Assembly: GCA_016929335.1 (NCBI GenBank)
Contig: JAFGIY010000128.1
Span: 1 to 41,467 of the forward strand
Source: Acidobacteriota bacterium
Lineage (GTDB): Bacteria; Acidobacteriota; UBA6911
Length of the DNA: 41,467 bases
Direction: 5' to 3'
Part shown: one piece after another, positions 1-7,997 of the stretch
Layout: the number at the start of each line of letters is the position of its first letter
Numbering within the stretch: the stretch's first letter is position 1
The notes under the pieces: model-generated
What the model saw: only the letters and a program-made list of their open reading frames with translations
Database searches by the model: none
Told to the model about the DNA's origin: nothing
Program-made: the position numbers and the translations under genes

Positions 1-38
1 CAGGCATAAATATCTCTTACACATGGGATTTATTGCGC

Positions 39-58
39 GTCGCGGCTGAAGCCGCGAC
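39..58. repeat. REP-like hairpin
   Basis: Two perfect 8-base arms (GTCGCGGC / GCCGCGAC) enclose a TGAA loop. The GGCTGAAGCC core resembles the GGGCTGAAAGCCC palindrome of the composite element near 5.35 kb, so it is probably a member of the same loose family of intergenic palindromes. No gene is visible in positions 1-325. Confidence 0.5.
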
Positions 59-60
59 CC

Positions 61-112
61 ACATGGAAATCTTTGCTTATGCAGATTTCTTCATCGCCGC
101 CCCAGTTTTTAT
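61..112. repeat. segment similar to the 3' end of the YkgJ pseudogene
   Basis: Aligned by eye without gaps, this segment matches positions 16919-16970 at about 40 of 51 bases, including the blocks TTTGCTTATG, GCCGC and AGTTTTTAT. It has no open reading frame of its own. It could be a dispersed repeat that also forms the tail of the pseudogene, or a relic of a second gene copy. Confidence 0.4.
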
Positions 113-167
113 CCTGGTTATCGAGTTTTGAGACAGTCTCTGAAAGCCACGCCCGTCTGCACCGCCT

Positions 168-200
168 CGCGACGAACCTTCATGAATAAAGCGGGTTAAT
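168..200 (-). repeat. copy of the TARCCCGCATT dispersed repeat
   Basis: Read on the minus strand it begins TTAACCCGCTTTATTCATGA and ends in GTTCGTCGCG. The same string occurs near 18912 and, in the other direction, near 18974-19007, with shorter relatives at 10186 and 16604. Confidence 0.55.
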
Positions 201-325
201 GCTGGTGTTTGTGGGGAGGCAGAGGCGGGTGATGCCTGAACCTTGAGGCAAAAATATCCCCCATTGGAGGGGGATTTACAAAAAATGCCGGTCAGCTGGA
301 ACCAAAACGCATATATCCTGTCTTA

Positions 326-577
326 TCAGGCAACGTGCTTTTCGACGTTATACGGCCGGTGAACAAACAGAGCCTCGTCGCGATCGCGCGATATTTGATA
401 TACCGCGTCACGGCAAATCTGGCACGAATGCAAATGATCCAAGACTTCCAGTTTCTCGTCCAGATTCAGTTGTTTATCCAGCAATTGCACCAGCTTTTGA
501 AAACTGCATGCGCTCATATCGCCTCTCAGATATTCACTGTCTTGACGAGCGAGATTTGCTTTTGAGAATGATCTCAT
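326..577 (-). CDS. zf-HC2 (anti-sigma type) zinc-finger protein, orphan
   Basis: This small soluble protein of up to 83 residues carries the H-x3-C-x2-C signature of the putative zinc-finger family (HLHSCQIC, about residues 48-55). In family members this binds one zinc and forms the anti-sigma domain that masks a sigma factor. There is no membrane helix and no sigma-factor gene nearby, so the partner is unknown. The start is uncertain: ATG at 577 has a weak GGTGG upstream, while ATG at 517 (MSACSFQKL) has AGAGG four bases upstream and would give 63 residues that still hold the whole zinc motif. The next gene upstream on this strand is the cytidylate-kinase-like gene, 175 bp away. The domain call is reasonably sure; its role as an anti-sigma factor is inference. 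Confidence 0.7.
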   Translation of the reverse strand: MRSFSKANLARQDSEYLRGDMSACSFQKLVQLLDKQLNLDEKLEVLDHLHSCQICRDAVYQISRDRDEALFVHRPYNVEKHVA

Positions 578-752
578 TTTCGGTTTCCACCCTACGCCGG
601 TATCGGGCGTTATGTCCCTTTATCCTGGTGGAGCTGTTCAATCGGATTCCGGTTTGATTCTTCATTCTCCGAAGTACTCAAACCTCGCTATGTACTGGTA
701 CGTATCGGCATATCCTCATCAGTAAATGACAAAAATAGCCGATAAATGTTGG

Positions 753-1502
753 CTACGGCGTGCCGATCCCCGGGACAAACCGGTTCTCGGCGAGGTGAGA
801 TCCTATCGTTGAGGCTTCCGGATTTAAAAAGGACAGAACAGAACCTGCAACCTGCTCTGCCGAAAGATAGTCGGTATTAACTACAAGGTGGTAGTACTGA
901 TGGTCGTTCAAATCCTGCTTGAAGTGATGGCGGATAAAGGCGCGTCGTTCACCGTCGATTTCAATTAAGCGTCGGCGGGTGATCTCGGACGATACTTGCC
1001 AGACCTTGCTGAGCCTTTTGATGCGCATTTCCAAAGATCCCGTAATCCGCACATGAAATCCATGCTCCAGCCAGCGCAGCGCAAAGTTGGCTCCCCTTCC
1101 GACCATGACGGCATCTCCCTGAGCCGCAAGCGTGGCGAGCGTCTTCATCAGAGATTCATGATATTCCTCGCGTCCGAAGGGCGAACTTTCCGGCCTGCGG
1201 AGCATGCGCAAAATCATGTTGTGCATCAATCCGCGCGTTTTTTCGTCCAACTGGCGGACCATATCCTCGCGAACACGGTTATTGTTCGCAATATAATTCA
1301 CAATTTCTTTGTCGTACAATCGCCAGCCCTTTCGCCGGGCGAGTGCCTGTGCGATTTCATCTCCCAAGGTTCCTTCATCTCTTGAAATAGTCACAAAACG
1401 ATAGGGGGAAGCACTGGTCTGCTCTGCATGGTGAAGCACATTCCACAATCGCATTTGGTTCTCACTGAGACGGGCGGTGATATACGGCTCCAGGTGTTCC
1501 AT
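753..1502 (-). CDS. cytidylate kinase-like family protein
   Basis: The 249-residue protein belongs to the cytidylate-kinase-like P-loop kinase family (the Cytidylate_kin2 type), not to canonical Cmk. Visible signatures are ISRDEGTLGDEIA (about 39-51), which stands where the family has an SREFGSGG-type phosphate-binding loop, then LYDKEIVNYIA (about 62-72), and the VMVGRGANFAL strand before the lid region rich in Arg (KRLSKVWQ, RRRLIEIDGERR). The family is presumed to phosphorylate a nucleotide, but substrates are largely unassigned. The glycine-rich loop is somewhat divergent here. Start ATG 1502 is supported by AAGGGAGG seven to eight bases upstream. It lies between an orphan zf-HC2 gene and a ferredoxin gene on the same strand, with gaps too large to prove an operon. 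Confidence 0.82.
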   Translation of the reverse strand: MEHLEPYITARLSENQMRLWNVLHHAEQTSASPYRFVTISRDEGTLGDEIAQALARRKGWRLYDKEIVNYIANNNRVREDMVRQLDEKTRGLMHNMILRMLRRPESSPFGREEYHESLMKTLATLAAQGDAVMVGRGANFALRWLEHGFHVRITGSLEMRIKRLSKVWQVSSEITRRRLIEIDGERRAFIRHHFKQDLNDHQYYHLVVNTDYLSAEQVAGSVLSFLNPEASTIGSHLAENRFVPGIGTP

Positions 1503-1796
1503 ATATCCTCCCTTGGCCGAATCCGGGATTGAGTGGCGGAAACAGATTCACCCGATTGTATCTTTAGAGGAGGGATCGGCCTTTTTCTAAGCATAGCTCC
1601 AAAACGGATTTTAGCCAATCCATTATCGAAATTTTTGTGGTTTATTCCGCCCAGGACGGAATTGTCGCTTGAGGGACGGCATTCCCGGACGCACGATCAC
1701 TTGCAGACAGGAGATGGAACAAAAGAGAGGGAAGCTCACAGCAATCGAATTCGTACCCTATTTTTTCTGCAAGCTTCCCGGGATTTTTAGCCAGAA

Positions 1797-2093
1797 CTAG
1801 AGATTCTTGTCGGGATGCAGAGTTTTTGCTCTAGCCAGGAGCGTATCCTTGGATTCCTCTTTATCTTTGATGCAGGAGTCCGTTGGGCATACCGATGCAC
1901 ACATCGGCTCGTCATGGAACGGCACGCATTCCGTGCACTTGTCAGGCACTATGTAATAGAAATCCTGAGAGAGCGCAGGATTGCTTTTCCCACCAAAATC
2001 ATAATCTTCGCCGCCGACAAAAATAGCCTCATTCGGACATTCCGGCTGGCAAGCTCCGCAATTAATGCATTCATCCGAAATCTTCAGGGACAT
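1797..2093 (-). CDS. 2[4Fe-4S] ferredoxin, YfhL type
   Basis: This 98-residue protein is a small bacterial ferredoxin that would carry electrons in the cytoplasm. The first cluster motif is C-I-N-C-G-A-C-Q-P-E-C-P (about residues 9-18). The second is expanded: CTEC, then a short insert, then MCASVCPTDSC, the arrangement seen in Allochromatium-type/YfhL ferredoxins, where an insertion separates two ligands of cluster II. Start ATG 2093 was chosen because GGAGG lies nine bases upstream; a TTG two codons earlier is less likely. The upstream 2100-2267 stretch separates it from the divergent alcohol dehydrogenase gene. The electron partner is not evident; the neighbouring dehydrogenase uses a nucleotide cofactor and is not an obvious partner. 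Confidence 0.9.
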   Translation of the reverse strand: MSLKISDECINCGACQPECPNEAIFVGGEDYDFGGKSNPALSQDFYYIVPDKCTECVPFHDEPMCASVCPTDSCIKDKEESKDTLLARAKTLHPDKNL

Positions 2094-2279
2094 TTTCAAA
2101 TTCCTCCAACAAATTTTGCAGTCACAAGGGCTGATGCCCGCTGCATCTTAGCACGGTTCAGTATTTGCGCCCATATTTTTTCCGCAAATCCTGTTTTGGG
2201 CCCCGGTATTTTGAATTGGGATCTATTGCAGGAAGGGAAAGTGGGTTAGAGTAAGCAGAACACTGATTTGGAGAAGAGG

Positions 2280-3275
2280 ATGAAAGCTGCCCTGTTACAT
2301 GGCCCCGAAAGAATTCTGATTGAAGAAATTGCGGATCCCCATCCATCAACCGGTGAAGTGATGATCCGGCCGGAGTACGCCGGCATCTGCGGAACCGATA
2401 TTTCGCATTACCTTGGGCATCGGATTGTTCCCTATCCCTTTATCCTGGGGCATGAAGTTATCGGGAGGATCGCCGCGCTTGGTGACGGAGTTGATAAATT
2501 CCGGATAGGGCAAAGGGTACTTGTAGAGCCCAATTATCCTTGCGGTTCCTGCCGACTGTGCCTCTCAGGACGTGGCGCCGTATGTTCTCAGAAGGGGAGC
2601 ATGGGAGTGAACCAGCCCGGCTGCTTTGCAGAGTATGCATCGGCTCCGGCCGAATTTGTCTGGCCGCTGCCGGACACGATTTCCGATAAGGATGCGGCAA
2701 CCATCGAGCCGCTGGCGGTGTCTATGCACGGATTTATCCGATCGGGCGCAAGTCAGGGGGATACCATTGCTGTGCTGGGGTGCGGCGTTGTCGGCCTGTT
2801 GCTGATCCATGCGTCCTCGGCCGCCGGAGTGAAGGTGATCGCGCACGATACAATCCCCGGGAAACTGGAAATGGCCAAAGCCATGGGGGCCATACCCGCT
2901 TCGGGATCTGACGAGGTGGAACGGCTATGGCAAAAAGAAAATGTGACCGCCGTATTCGAGTGTGCCGGCGTACAGGCGACGGTGGATCTCGCATTAAAGG
3001 CTTCTCCCAGGGGCTCTCGTGTAATGCTTCTTGGCCTGTCCTCGCTGCCTGCTGCCTTTGTTCCGATGCGGCTCGTGAGAGAAGGGATCGATATTTACAC
3101 ATCCATGATCTATGATCATCCGAAAGACTTTGCGTATGTCATTGACCAGGTCGCCCGGGGTGTGCTCCATCCGGCACGGGTTGTCACTCACACCTACCCC
3201 TTCGATGCGATCGGGCAGGCACTCAAACATGCAGCGACAGGAGAAGCAGGAAAGATTCATATAAGGATGACGTAA
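2280..3275 (+). CDS. zinc-dependent medium-chain alcohol dehydrogenase
   Basis: A 331-residue member of the MDR family (threonine, sorbitol and butanediol dehydrogenase branch) that would oxidise an alcohol with NAD(P)+. Catalytic-zinc ligands fit Cys37 (GICGTD) and His58-Glu59 (LGHEV). The structural-zinc lobe has four cysteines at about 88, 91, 94 and 102. The Rossmann motif LGCGVVG follows near residue 165. The substrate cannot be read from sequence. ATG 2280 is preferred over TTG 2268 because GGAG sits six bases upstream and the protein then starts MKAALLHGP as relatives do. aroQ begins about 28 bases after its stop, so the two are probably co-transcribed; quinate/shikimate-type substrates are a weak contextual guess. 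Confidence 0.88.
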   Translation: MKAALLHGPERILIEEIADPHPSTGEVMIRPEYAGICGTDISHYLGHRIVPYPFILGHEVIGRIAALGDGVDKFRIGQRVLVEPNYPCGSCRLCLSGRGAVCSQKGSMGVNQPGCFAEYASAPAEFVWPLPDTISDKDAATIEPLAVSMHGFIRSGASQGDTIAVLGCGVVGLLLIHASSAAGVKVIAHDTIPGKLEMAKAMGAIPASGSDEVERLWQKENVTAVFECAGVQATVDLALKASPRGSRVMLLGLSSLPAAFVPMRLVREGIDIYTSMIYDHPKDFAYVIDQVARGVLHPARVVTHTYPFDAIGQALKHAATGEAGKIHIRMT

Positions 3276-3303
3276 TCTGATACGCGAAGGAGGATTGAAA
3301 TTG

Positions 3304-3744
3304 ATGAAAATTCTGCTCATTCACGGACCGAATTTGAATCTGCTTGGAAAACGCTCGCCGGAGATTTATGGGACGTCAAGCCTTGATGAGATCAATGCCC
3401 GGATGCATAGCATCGCTAAGGAAGGCGGAGCCGAGTTGCGCACCTTTCAATCCAACAGCGAAGGAGCTCTGATTGATGCGATACACGAGGCCGCCGACTG
3501 GGCGGATGGGATCATTATCAATCCGGGCGCATACGCCCACTATTCCTATGCCATCCGCGACGCACTGGCTTCAGTCCAATTGCCCGCAATCGAGGTTCAT
3601 CTCTCGAACATTTATGCGCGGGAGGAATTCCGCCGCCAGTCGGTTATTTCTTCCGTCGTTGTGGGATGCGTCTCCGGATTGGGATGGCGCAGTTACGCAT
3701 GCGGCGTTCAGGCCATGATCGGAATCCTGCAGGATCGGAAATAA
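3304..3744 (+). CDS. aroQ: type II 3-dehydroquinate dehydratase
   Basis: The 146-residue enzyme converts 3-dehydroquinate to 3-dehydroshikimate, the third step of the shikimate pathway. It matches the dodecameric type II family along its whole length: ILLIHGPNLNLLGKR at the N-terminus, catalytic Tyr in EIYGT (about 22), the substrate loop IINPGAYAHYSYAIRDAL, and EVHLSNIYAREEFRRQS with the conserved His. ATG 3304 is preferred to the TTG at 3295 because AAGGAGG ends ten bases upstream and family members begin exactly at MKILLIHGPN. It follows an alcohol dehydrogenase gene closely and converges with shikimate kinase, leaving only eight bases between the two stop codons; two shikimate-pathway enzymes thus sit tail to tail. 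Confidence 0.96.
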   Translation: MKILLIHGPNLNLLGKRSPEIYGTSSLDEINARMHSIAKEGGAELRTFQSNSEGALIDAIHEAADWADGIIINPGAYAHYSYAIRDALASVQLPAIEVHLSNIYAREEFRRQSVISSVVVGCVSGLGWRSYACGVQAMIGILQDRK

Positions 3745-3752
3745 GCCGCATA

Positions 3753-4310
3753 CTATTCGTTTCCATTCGCGGCATGCTGCTGAGACAAACCGAATTCCTG
3801 CAGGCGCTCCAGGATTCGGCGCACGACCCGGTTGATGGTTAAGGTCGAAGTATCCACGATAATGTGCGCCTGCGCGTAAAACGGCTCCCGCTGCTGTAGC
3901 AGCTGCCGGATCCGTTCCGCCTTGTCTCCGGCGTGCAGCATTGGCCTTGATTCTCCTGTGCCGGACCGCAGGAGAATCGTCCGCACGTCTGCGGTCAGGC
4001 ATATCAGTACGCCGCAGCGCTTCAGGATCTCGAGGTTTTGCGGATTTACTATGGCCCCGCCTCCGGTCGCCACAACGTAACCCTTCCATTCTGCGATGCG
4101 GTCAACCATGGCGCATTCGAGCGCCCTGAAAGCGGGTTCTCCCTGAGAGGCGAAAATCTGCGGAATAGTCATTCCCGTCTCCGTTTCAATCAGGGTATCC
4201 ATATCCGCAAACTGATATTGCATCTTCGCAGCCAATCGTTTCCCGACCGACGATTTGCCCGTAGCCATGAATCCGCATAAAAATATGCTTAGCTTTTCTT
4301 CTCCCGTCAT
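3753..4310 (-). CDS. aroK: shikimate kinase
   Basis: The 185-residue enzyme phosphorylates shikimate to shikimate 3-phosphate with ATP, in the cytoplasm. It shows the Walker A loop GFMATGKSS (about 13-21), the DMDTLIE shikimate/Mg site (about 36-42), the GGGA substrate loop (ATGGGAIV), and the lid arginine region ESRPML. Length is normal for AroK/AroL. ATG 4310 has GAGGAG about six bases upstream. It is convergent with aroQ. Upstream lie a 7-bp tandem repeat and the divergently oriented citrate-synthase-fold lyase gene. Confidence 0.95.
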   Translation of the reverse strand: MTGEEKLSIFLCGFMATGKSSVGKRLAAKMQYQFADMDTLIETETGMTIPQIFASQGEPAFRALECAMVDRIAEWKGYVVATGGGAIVNPQNLEILKRCGVLICLTADVRTILLRSGTGESRPMLHAGDKAERIRQLLQQREPFYAQAHIIVDTSTLTINRVVRRILERLQEFGLSQQHAANGNE

Positions 4311-4340
4311 TATGTCTCCTCAATCCCGTCTATCTTCAGG

Positions 4341-4368
4341 CGTCAATCGTCAATCGTCAATCGTCAAT
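4341..4368. repeat. short tandem repeat (CGTCAAT)x4
   Basis: Four exact copies of the 7-base unit CGTCAAT lie in the 103-bp space between divergent aroK and the lyase gene. Variation in copy number would change promoter spacing in this space; no consequence can be read directly. Confidence 0.85.
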
Positions 4369-4413
4369 TAAACCGTGGTATGGTAGAGACAGCCCAAACA
4401 CGAGGAGGGCATC

Positions 4414-5181
4414 ATGGAACCGTGGCGGACTGCAATTTCGACATCGGATGAAAAGAACATTTTTATCCGGGGATACAGCATCACTTCATTAATGACTCAA
4501 TCGACCTTCACCGACACCATTTTTCTTTTGCATCATAGCAGGCTGCCTTCGGCGAACGAGCGCCGCCTGTTCGATGCGATGCTTATCGGAGTTTCGGATC
4601 ATGGGCCCGCGGCTCCTTCAGCCGCCGCCGCCAGGATGGTAGTGTCGGGAAACCGGCGATCGATGGAGGCCGCAATCGCGGCAGGCGTGCTGGCCATCGG
4701 CGATGCACACGGCGGAGCCGGATATGAGTGTATGCAAATGATTGCGGAAGGTCTGGAACTTGCGCGGCGGGAATCTCTCTCTGTCCGCGATGCCGCCCGG
4801 CGTGTTGCAGCCGACGCGAAATTGAAGCACCGGCGGCTGCCGGGGATGGGCCATCGCATCCACACGGAGGATCCCCGCACACGAATTCTTTTCAATATGG
4901 CGCAGCAATATCGGGTTGCAGGGGACGGCATTGCATTCATAAGTGCTCTGGAAGATGCGGCCGGAGAACTGATCCGCCCGCTGCCGGTCAATATCGACGG
5001 AGCCATGGCGGCAGTGCTGATGGACCTTGGTTTCTCCCCGCCGATAGCCAAATTGATTTTCATAATCGGGCGAGTGGCGGGATTGACGGCGCAGGTGATG
5101 GAGGAGACCATGCGCGAAAATCCGATGCACATTCGTATCCCCGTTGTCTATGATGGTCCGCCTCCCAGGGAAAACACATGA
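4414..5181 (+). CDS. citryl-CoA lyase-like / short citrate-synthase-fold protein
   Basis: At 255 residues this has only the large catalytic part of a citrate synthase (usually about 430), a length matching the bacterial citryl-CoA lyase (Ccl) group. All three catalytic residues of the fold are present: His99 in GDAHGG, His147 in GMGHRIH and Asp195 in NIDG. It would therefore make or break a C-C bond in a citryl-CoA-like thioester. Which direction and which acyl group cannot be told from sequence. ATG 4414 has GAGGAGGG upstream. A family III CoA-transferase lies downstream on the same strand beyond a palindrome-rich element, and a dehydrogenase of the isocitrate family is convergent beyond that, suggesting a shared organic-acid route. 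Confidence 0.82.
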   Translation: MEPWRTAISTSDEKNIFIRGYSITSLMTQSTFTDTIFLLHHSRLPSANERRLFDAMLIGVSDHGPAAPSAAAARMVVSGNRRSMEAAIAAGVLAIGDAHGGAGYECMQMIAEGLELARRESLSVRDAARRVAADAKLKHRRLPGMGHRIHTEDPRTRILFNMAQQYRVAGDGIAFISALEDAAGELIRPLPVNIDGAMAAVLMDLGFSPPIAKLIFIIGRVAGLTAQVMEETMRENPMHIRIPVVYDGPPPRENT

Positions 5182-5193
5182 TTTGTTTTGGGG

Positions 5194-5543
5194 CAAACCT
5201 CCGGCTCGGCTCTCGCTGAGGGACACAGTTGACATTGTGGGCGAAAATCTGACGCATATCGGAACCGCATCTTTTTGCGGAGCGCCGCGCAGCGCTATAT
5301 CAGTCTGGCAACGCCCCAGGAAAGGGAGATCCGGGATGAAAAGGAGGGCTGAAAGCCCGATTCATCGGATCAATATGGGGCGGGCTTTCAGCCCTTACCG
5401 ACAAAGGTATGACTTCGATTCCTGGGGCGTTGCCCCAGGCTGTTATGAATCGGGCCTTCGGCCCTTCACTGGTGCGAACCCTGCGTTTTTTTGGGCAGAA
5501 CCCACAATGCCAACTGTGGGGTACAGCGAGGGCTTTGCCGGAG
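5194..5543. repeat. palindrome-rich element with terminal inverted repeats (MITE/BIME-like)
   Basis: The 404-bp space between two genes is mostly this element. Its left end (CCTCCGGC...CTCGCTG...CAGTTGACATTGTGGG, 5198-5241) recurs inverted at its right end (5498-5543). Inside are nested palindromes: AGCGC/GCGCT (5281-5296), GGGCTGAAAGCCC (5346-5358) and its inverted copy (5382-5394), CCTGGGGC-GTT-GCCCCAGG (5421-5439) with an inverted partial copy (5306-5321), and GGGCCTTCGGCCC (5452-5464). No reading frame looks coding. A related end plus the GGGC-TTCAGCCC core recurs at 41332-41412. Confidence 0.7.
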
Positions 5544-5585
5544 TGGTATTAATTGATAGGAGACCGCGCGAAAAGGAGAATGGCT

Positions 5586-6779
5586 ATGAAGCTCCTGGAA
5601 GGCATCAGAGTGCTGGATCTGACAATGGTTCTGTCGGGGCCTTTTGCTACGCTGCACCTTGCGCTGCTGGGGGCTGAGGTGATCAAAATCGAGCCTCCGG
5701 ATGCCGGCGACCTTGCGCGCAGGCTGGGAAATGTGCAGGAGCTGAACGATAAATTGATGGGAACAAGTTTCCTTGCCCAGAATGCCAATAAAAAATCTCT
5801 TACACTGAATCTCAAGCATCCGGATGCTCTGGAGATTTTCAAAAAACTGGCAAAAATTTCGGATGTGGTAGTAGAAAATTTCAGGCCTGGGGTCATGGAT
5901 CGCTTCGGGCTTTCCTATAAAAGCATTTCGGCAATCAATCCGAGGCTGATCTACTGCGCCATTTCCGGTTTCGGCCAGACCGGACCTGATGCCATGAAGC
6001 CTGCGTATGATCAGATCATCCAGGGATTGAGCGGTATCATGGCGATCAACGGCGACGAGCGCTTGAACCCCCTCCGCTGCGGATTCCCCGTATGCGATAC
6101 CGTGGGAGGATTGAACGCCGCCTTCGCGATCCTGGCCGCATTGTTCCACCGCGAAAAAACGGGCCTAGGACAGTTCATCGACATTGCCCTGATCGATTCC
6201 ATCATGCCGCTGATGGGGTGGGTTGCCGCCAACCTGCTGATCGGCAACCAGCAGCCCAGCCTGCTCGGCAATGACAACTTCACCGCCGCTCCCTCTGGCA
6301 CATTCGCCACCAGGGATGGACATATCAACATAGCCGCCAATAAACAGGAGCAGTGGGAATCCCTCGCCGATTTGCTTAACCTGGCGGAACTGAAAGAAGA
6401 TCCCAGATTCCGGCAGCGTGATGCACGGAAGAAAAATCGCAAAGCGTTGACCCCGCTGATTGAGGCGAAACTCAAGGAACATGAGACCGCCTACTGGGTC
6501 CGCCTGTTCAACAGCCGGAGCATTCCCTCCGGCGCGATCTTAAGCCTGGAGCAAGCCCTTAACCAGGAACAGGTCCGCCATCGGGAAACATTGAAGACAA
6601 TCCATGCGGAAAATATCGGGGATTTGAAGCTCTTCAACCTGAGTGCAAAATTTGAGAAAACGCCCGCGAGTCTTGAGGCCACGCCGCCAAGGCTTTCAGA
6701 ACACACAAACGAGATCCTTTCCGGCCTGGGATACACCGGCGAACAATTGGCAGAGCTTCGAAACGCCGGTGCAATATGA
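5586..6779 (+). CDS. family III (CaiB/BaiF) CoA-transferase
   Basis: This 397-residue protein is a family III acyl-CoA transferase, moving CoA between carboxylic acids through an aspartyl thioester. The nucleophile fits Asp171 in FPVCDTVGG, close to Asp169 of formyl-CoA transferase. Other family marks are the N-terminal LEGIRVLDLTMVLSGPFAT, LLGAEVIKIE, the nucleotide loop KKSLTLNLK and DVVVENFRPGVM. The length is typical. ATG 5586 has AAGGAG seven bases upstream; ATG 5580 would leave one base of spacing. It lies between a citryl-CoA lyase-like gene and a convergent isocitrate-family dehydrogenase, so a dicarboxylate or tricarboxylate substrate is a reasonable but unproven guess. Confidence 0.92.
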   Translation: MKLLEGIRVLDLTMVLSGPFATLHLALLGAEVIKIEPPDAGDLARRLGNVQELNDKLMGTSFLAQNANKKSLTLNLKHPDALEIFKKLAKISDVVVENFRPGVMDRFGLSYKSISAINPRLIYCAISGFGQTGPDAMKPAYDQIIQGLSGIMAINGDERLNPLRCGFPVCDTVGGLNAAFAILAALFHREKTGLGQFIDIALIDSIMPLMGWVAANLLIGNQQPSLLGNDNFTAAPSGTFATRDGHINIAANKQEQWESLADLLNLAELKEDPRFRQRDARKKNRKALTPLIEAKLKEHETAYWVRLFNSRSIPSGAILSLEQALNQEQVRHRETLKTIHAENIGDLKLFNLSAKFEKTPASLEATPPRLSEHTNEILSGLGYTGEQLAELRNAGAI

Positions 6780-6816
6780 TTCGAAATTCGATATTGATAA
6801 TCTCGAATCTCGAATC
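6778..6816. terminator. hairpin of the GATTCGA repeat family between convergent genes
   Basis: Arms of 14 bases (GATTCGAAATTCGA at 6778-6791 and TCGAATCTCGAATC at 6803-6816) pair with one mismatch around an 11-base loop. It fills the whole space between the stops of two convergent genes: the left arm overlaps the TGA of the CoA-transferase and the right arm ends at the TAG of the dehydrogenase. It lacks a T-run, so a bidirectional terminator or mRNA-end stabiliser is inferred from its position. Confidence 0.5.
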
Positions 6817-7997
6817 TACAATCGTTTTATGATCGCATCGGTCATTTCCCTGGTGCTTGCCGCGCCCTGGGAAAGAACACCGGGGCCGCCAACCATCCGG
6901 AGCATGTCAAACGTGCGTACCTTCCCATCCGAGATTACGGCGGCAATGGCATCTCGGATTCTGTCTGCTTTTTCATCTTCGCCCAGATAGTCCAGCATCA
7001 GACATGCGCTCAGGATCATGGCGACAGGATTCACGATCGATGGATTCAGCTGTTCATATTTAGGGGCGGAACCGTGCGTCGGTTCAAAAATGGCGCAGTC
7101 GTCTCCGATATTTGCGCTATTGGCAAATCCCAGTCCGCCCACGAGGCCTGAAAAGGCATCGCTGATGATGTCGCCGAACATATTGCTCGTAACGATCACA
7201 CCGTAATCTTCGGGATTCTTATTGAGCCACATCATCTGCGCATCAATATTGGTTTCCCAGAGCTGTACTTCCGGGAAATCACGGGCAATCCTGACGGCCT
7301 CCTCCCGCATCATTCCTGAAGTTTCCCGGAGTATATTGGGCTTCTCGCAGACCGTGACGCTTTTATATCCGCAACGGCGCGCATACAGGAAGGCGTCGGT
7401 GATGATTCGACGGCATGAGTGGCGGGTAATGATACGGCAGGAAATCGCCATATCTTCGCTTGGGGTGGATTTGAAAACCGCCATTCTGGGATGCGTCTCA
7501 AGCGCGGACCGGATCCTTCCCGGAGGATTTGTCCATTCCACTCCGCTGTAGAGACCCTCGGTGTTCTGGCGGAATACAACGACGTTTATCTCCGGCTCTA
7601 TCATCCTCCCATCCACCCGCTTCACGAAGTTGAGAGGATTCGCTTTGAATGTGCGGCACGGGCGGATACAGATGTCGAGATTAAAATGCTGACGCAATCC
7701 GACGATCGGACTGTAATAAACGAAGCCTTTATTTTTCAGTTCCGGATTGAGTTCCAGGTCCGCCTGATCTTTAGGTTTGGAGGTAATAGAGCCGAATAAA
7801 CCGATTTTATGCCTTTCCAGGAGATCCAGGGTGCGCTGCGGCAACGGGTTTCCTTCGTTGCGCCAGTATTCCCAACCGATGTCTCCCTGGATGTAATTGG
7901 CTGCAAAACCTGCGGCGTCGAGAACCCTGAGTGCTTCGGGAAGCAGCGTCCTGCCGATACCGTCTCCGGGCATAATCACAATATTTCGCTGATCCAT
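6816..7997 (-). CDS. isocitrate/isopropylmalate dehydrogenase family protein
   Basis: A 393-residue beta-decarboxylating dehydrogenase that would oxidise a 2-hydroxy-3-carboxy acid with NAD(P)+. Family marks are NIVIMPGDGIG at the N-terminus, the substrate loop VFRQNTEGLYSG, the catalytic Tyr/Lys region, the metal-binding aspartates in TSNMFGDIISDAFSGLVGG, and the cofactor loop FEPTHGSAPKY. FEPTHGSAP is closer to isocitrate/homoisocitrate dehydrogenases than to LeuB, but the exact substrate is unresolved. An open frame runs up to 8135, yet ATG 7997 is the likely start: GGAGGA lies eight bases upstream and the protein then begins MDQRNIVIMPGDG. It converges with the CoA-transferase gene. Confidence 0.9.
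   Translation of the reverse strand: MDQRNIVIMPGDGIGRTLLPEALRVLDAAGFAANYIQGDIGWEYWRNEGNPLPQRTLDLLERHKIGLFGSITSKPKDQADLELNPELKNKGFVYYSPIVGLRQHFNLDICIRPCRTFKANPLNFVKRVDGRMIEPEINVVVFRQNTEGLYSGVEWTNPPGRIRSALETHPRMAVFKSTPSEDMAISCRIITRHSCRRIITDAFLYARRCGYKSVTVCEKPNILRETSGMMREEAVRIARDFPEVQLWETNIDAQMMWLNKNPEDYGVIVTSNMFGDIISDAFSGLVGGLGFANSANIGDDCAIFEPTHGSAPKYEQLNPSIVNPVAMILSACLMLDYLGEDEKADRIRDAIAAVISDGKVRTFDMLRMVGGPGVLSQGAASTREMTDAIIKRL

Noticed and set aside
4341..4368. Short tandem CGTCAAT array as a CRISPR remnant
   Set aside because: Units are seven bases with no spacers, so it is a simple tandem repeat.
5144..5677. 177-residue plus-strand open frame between the lyase and CoA-transferase
   Set aside because: It runs through the palindrome-rich repeat element and overlaps both real genes; the translation has no family features.
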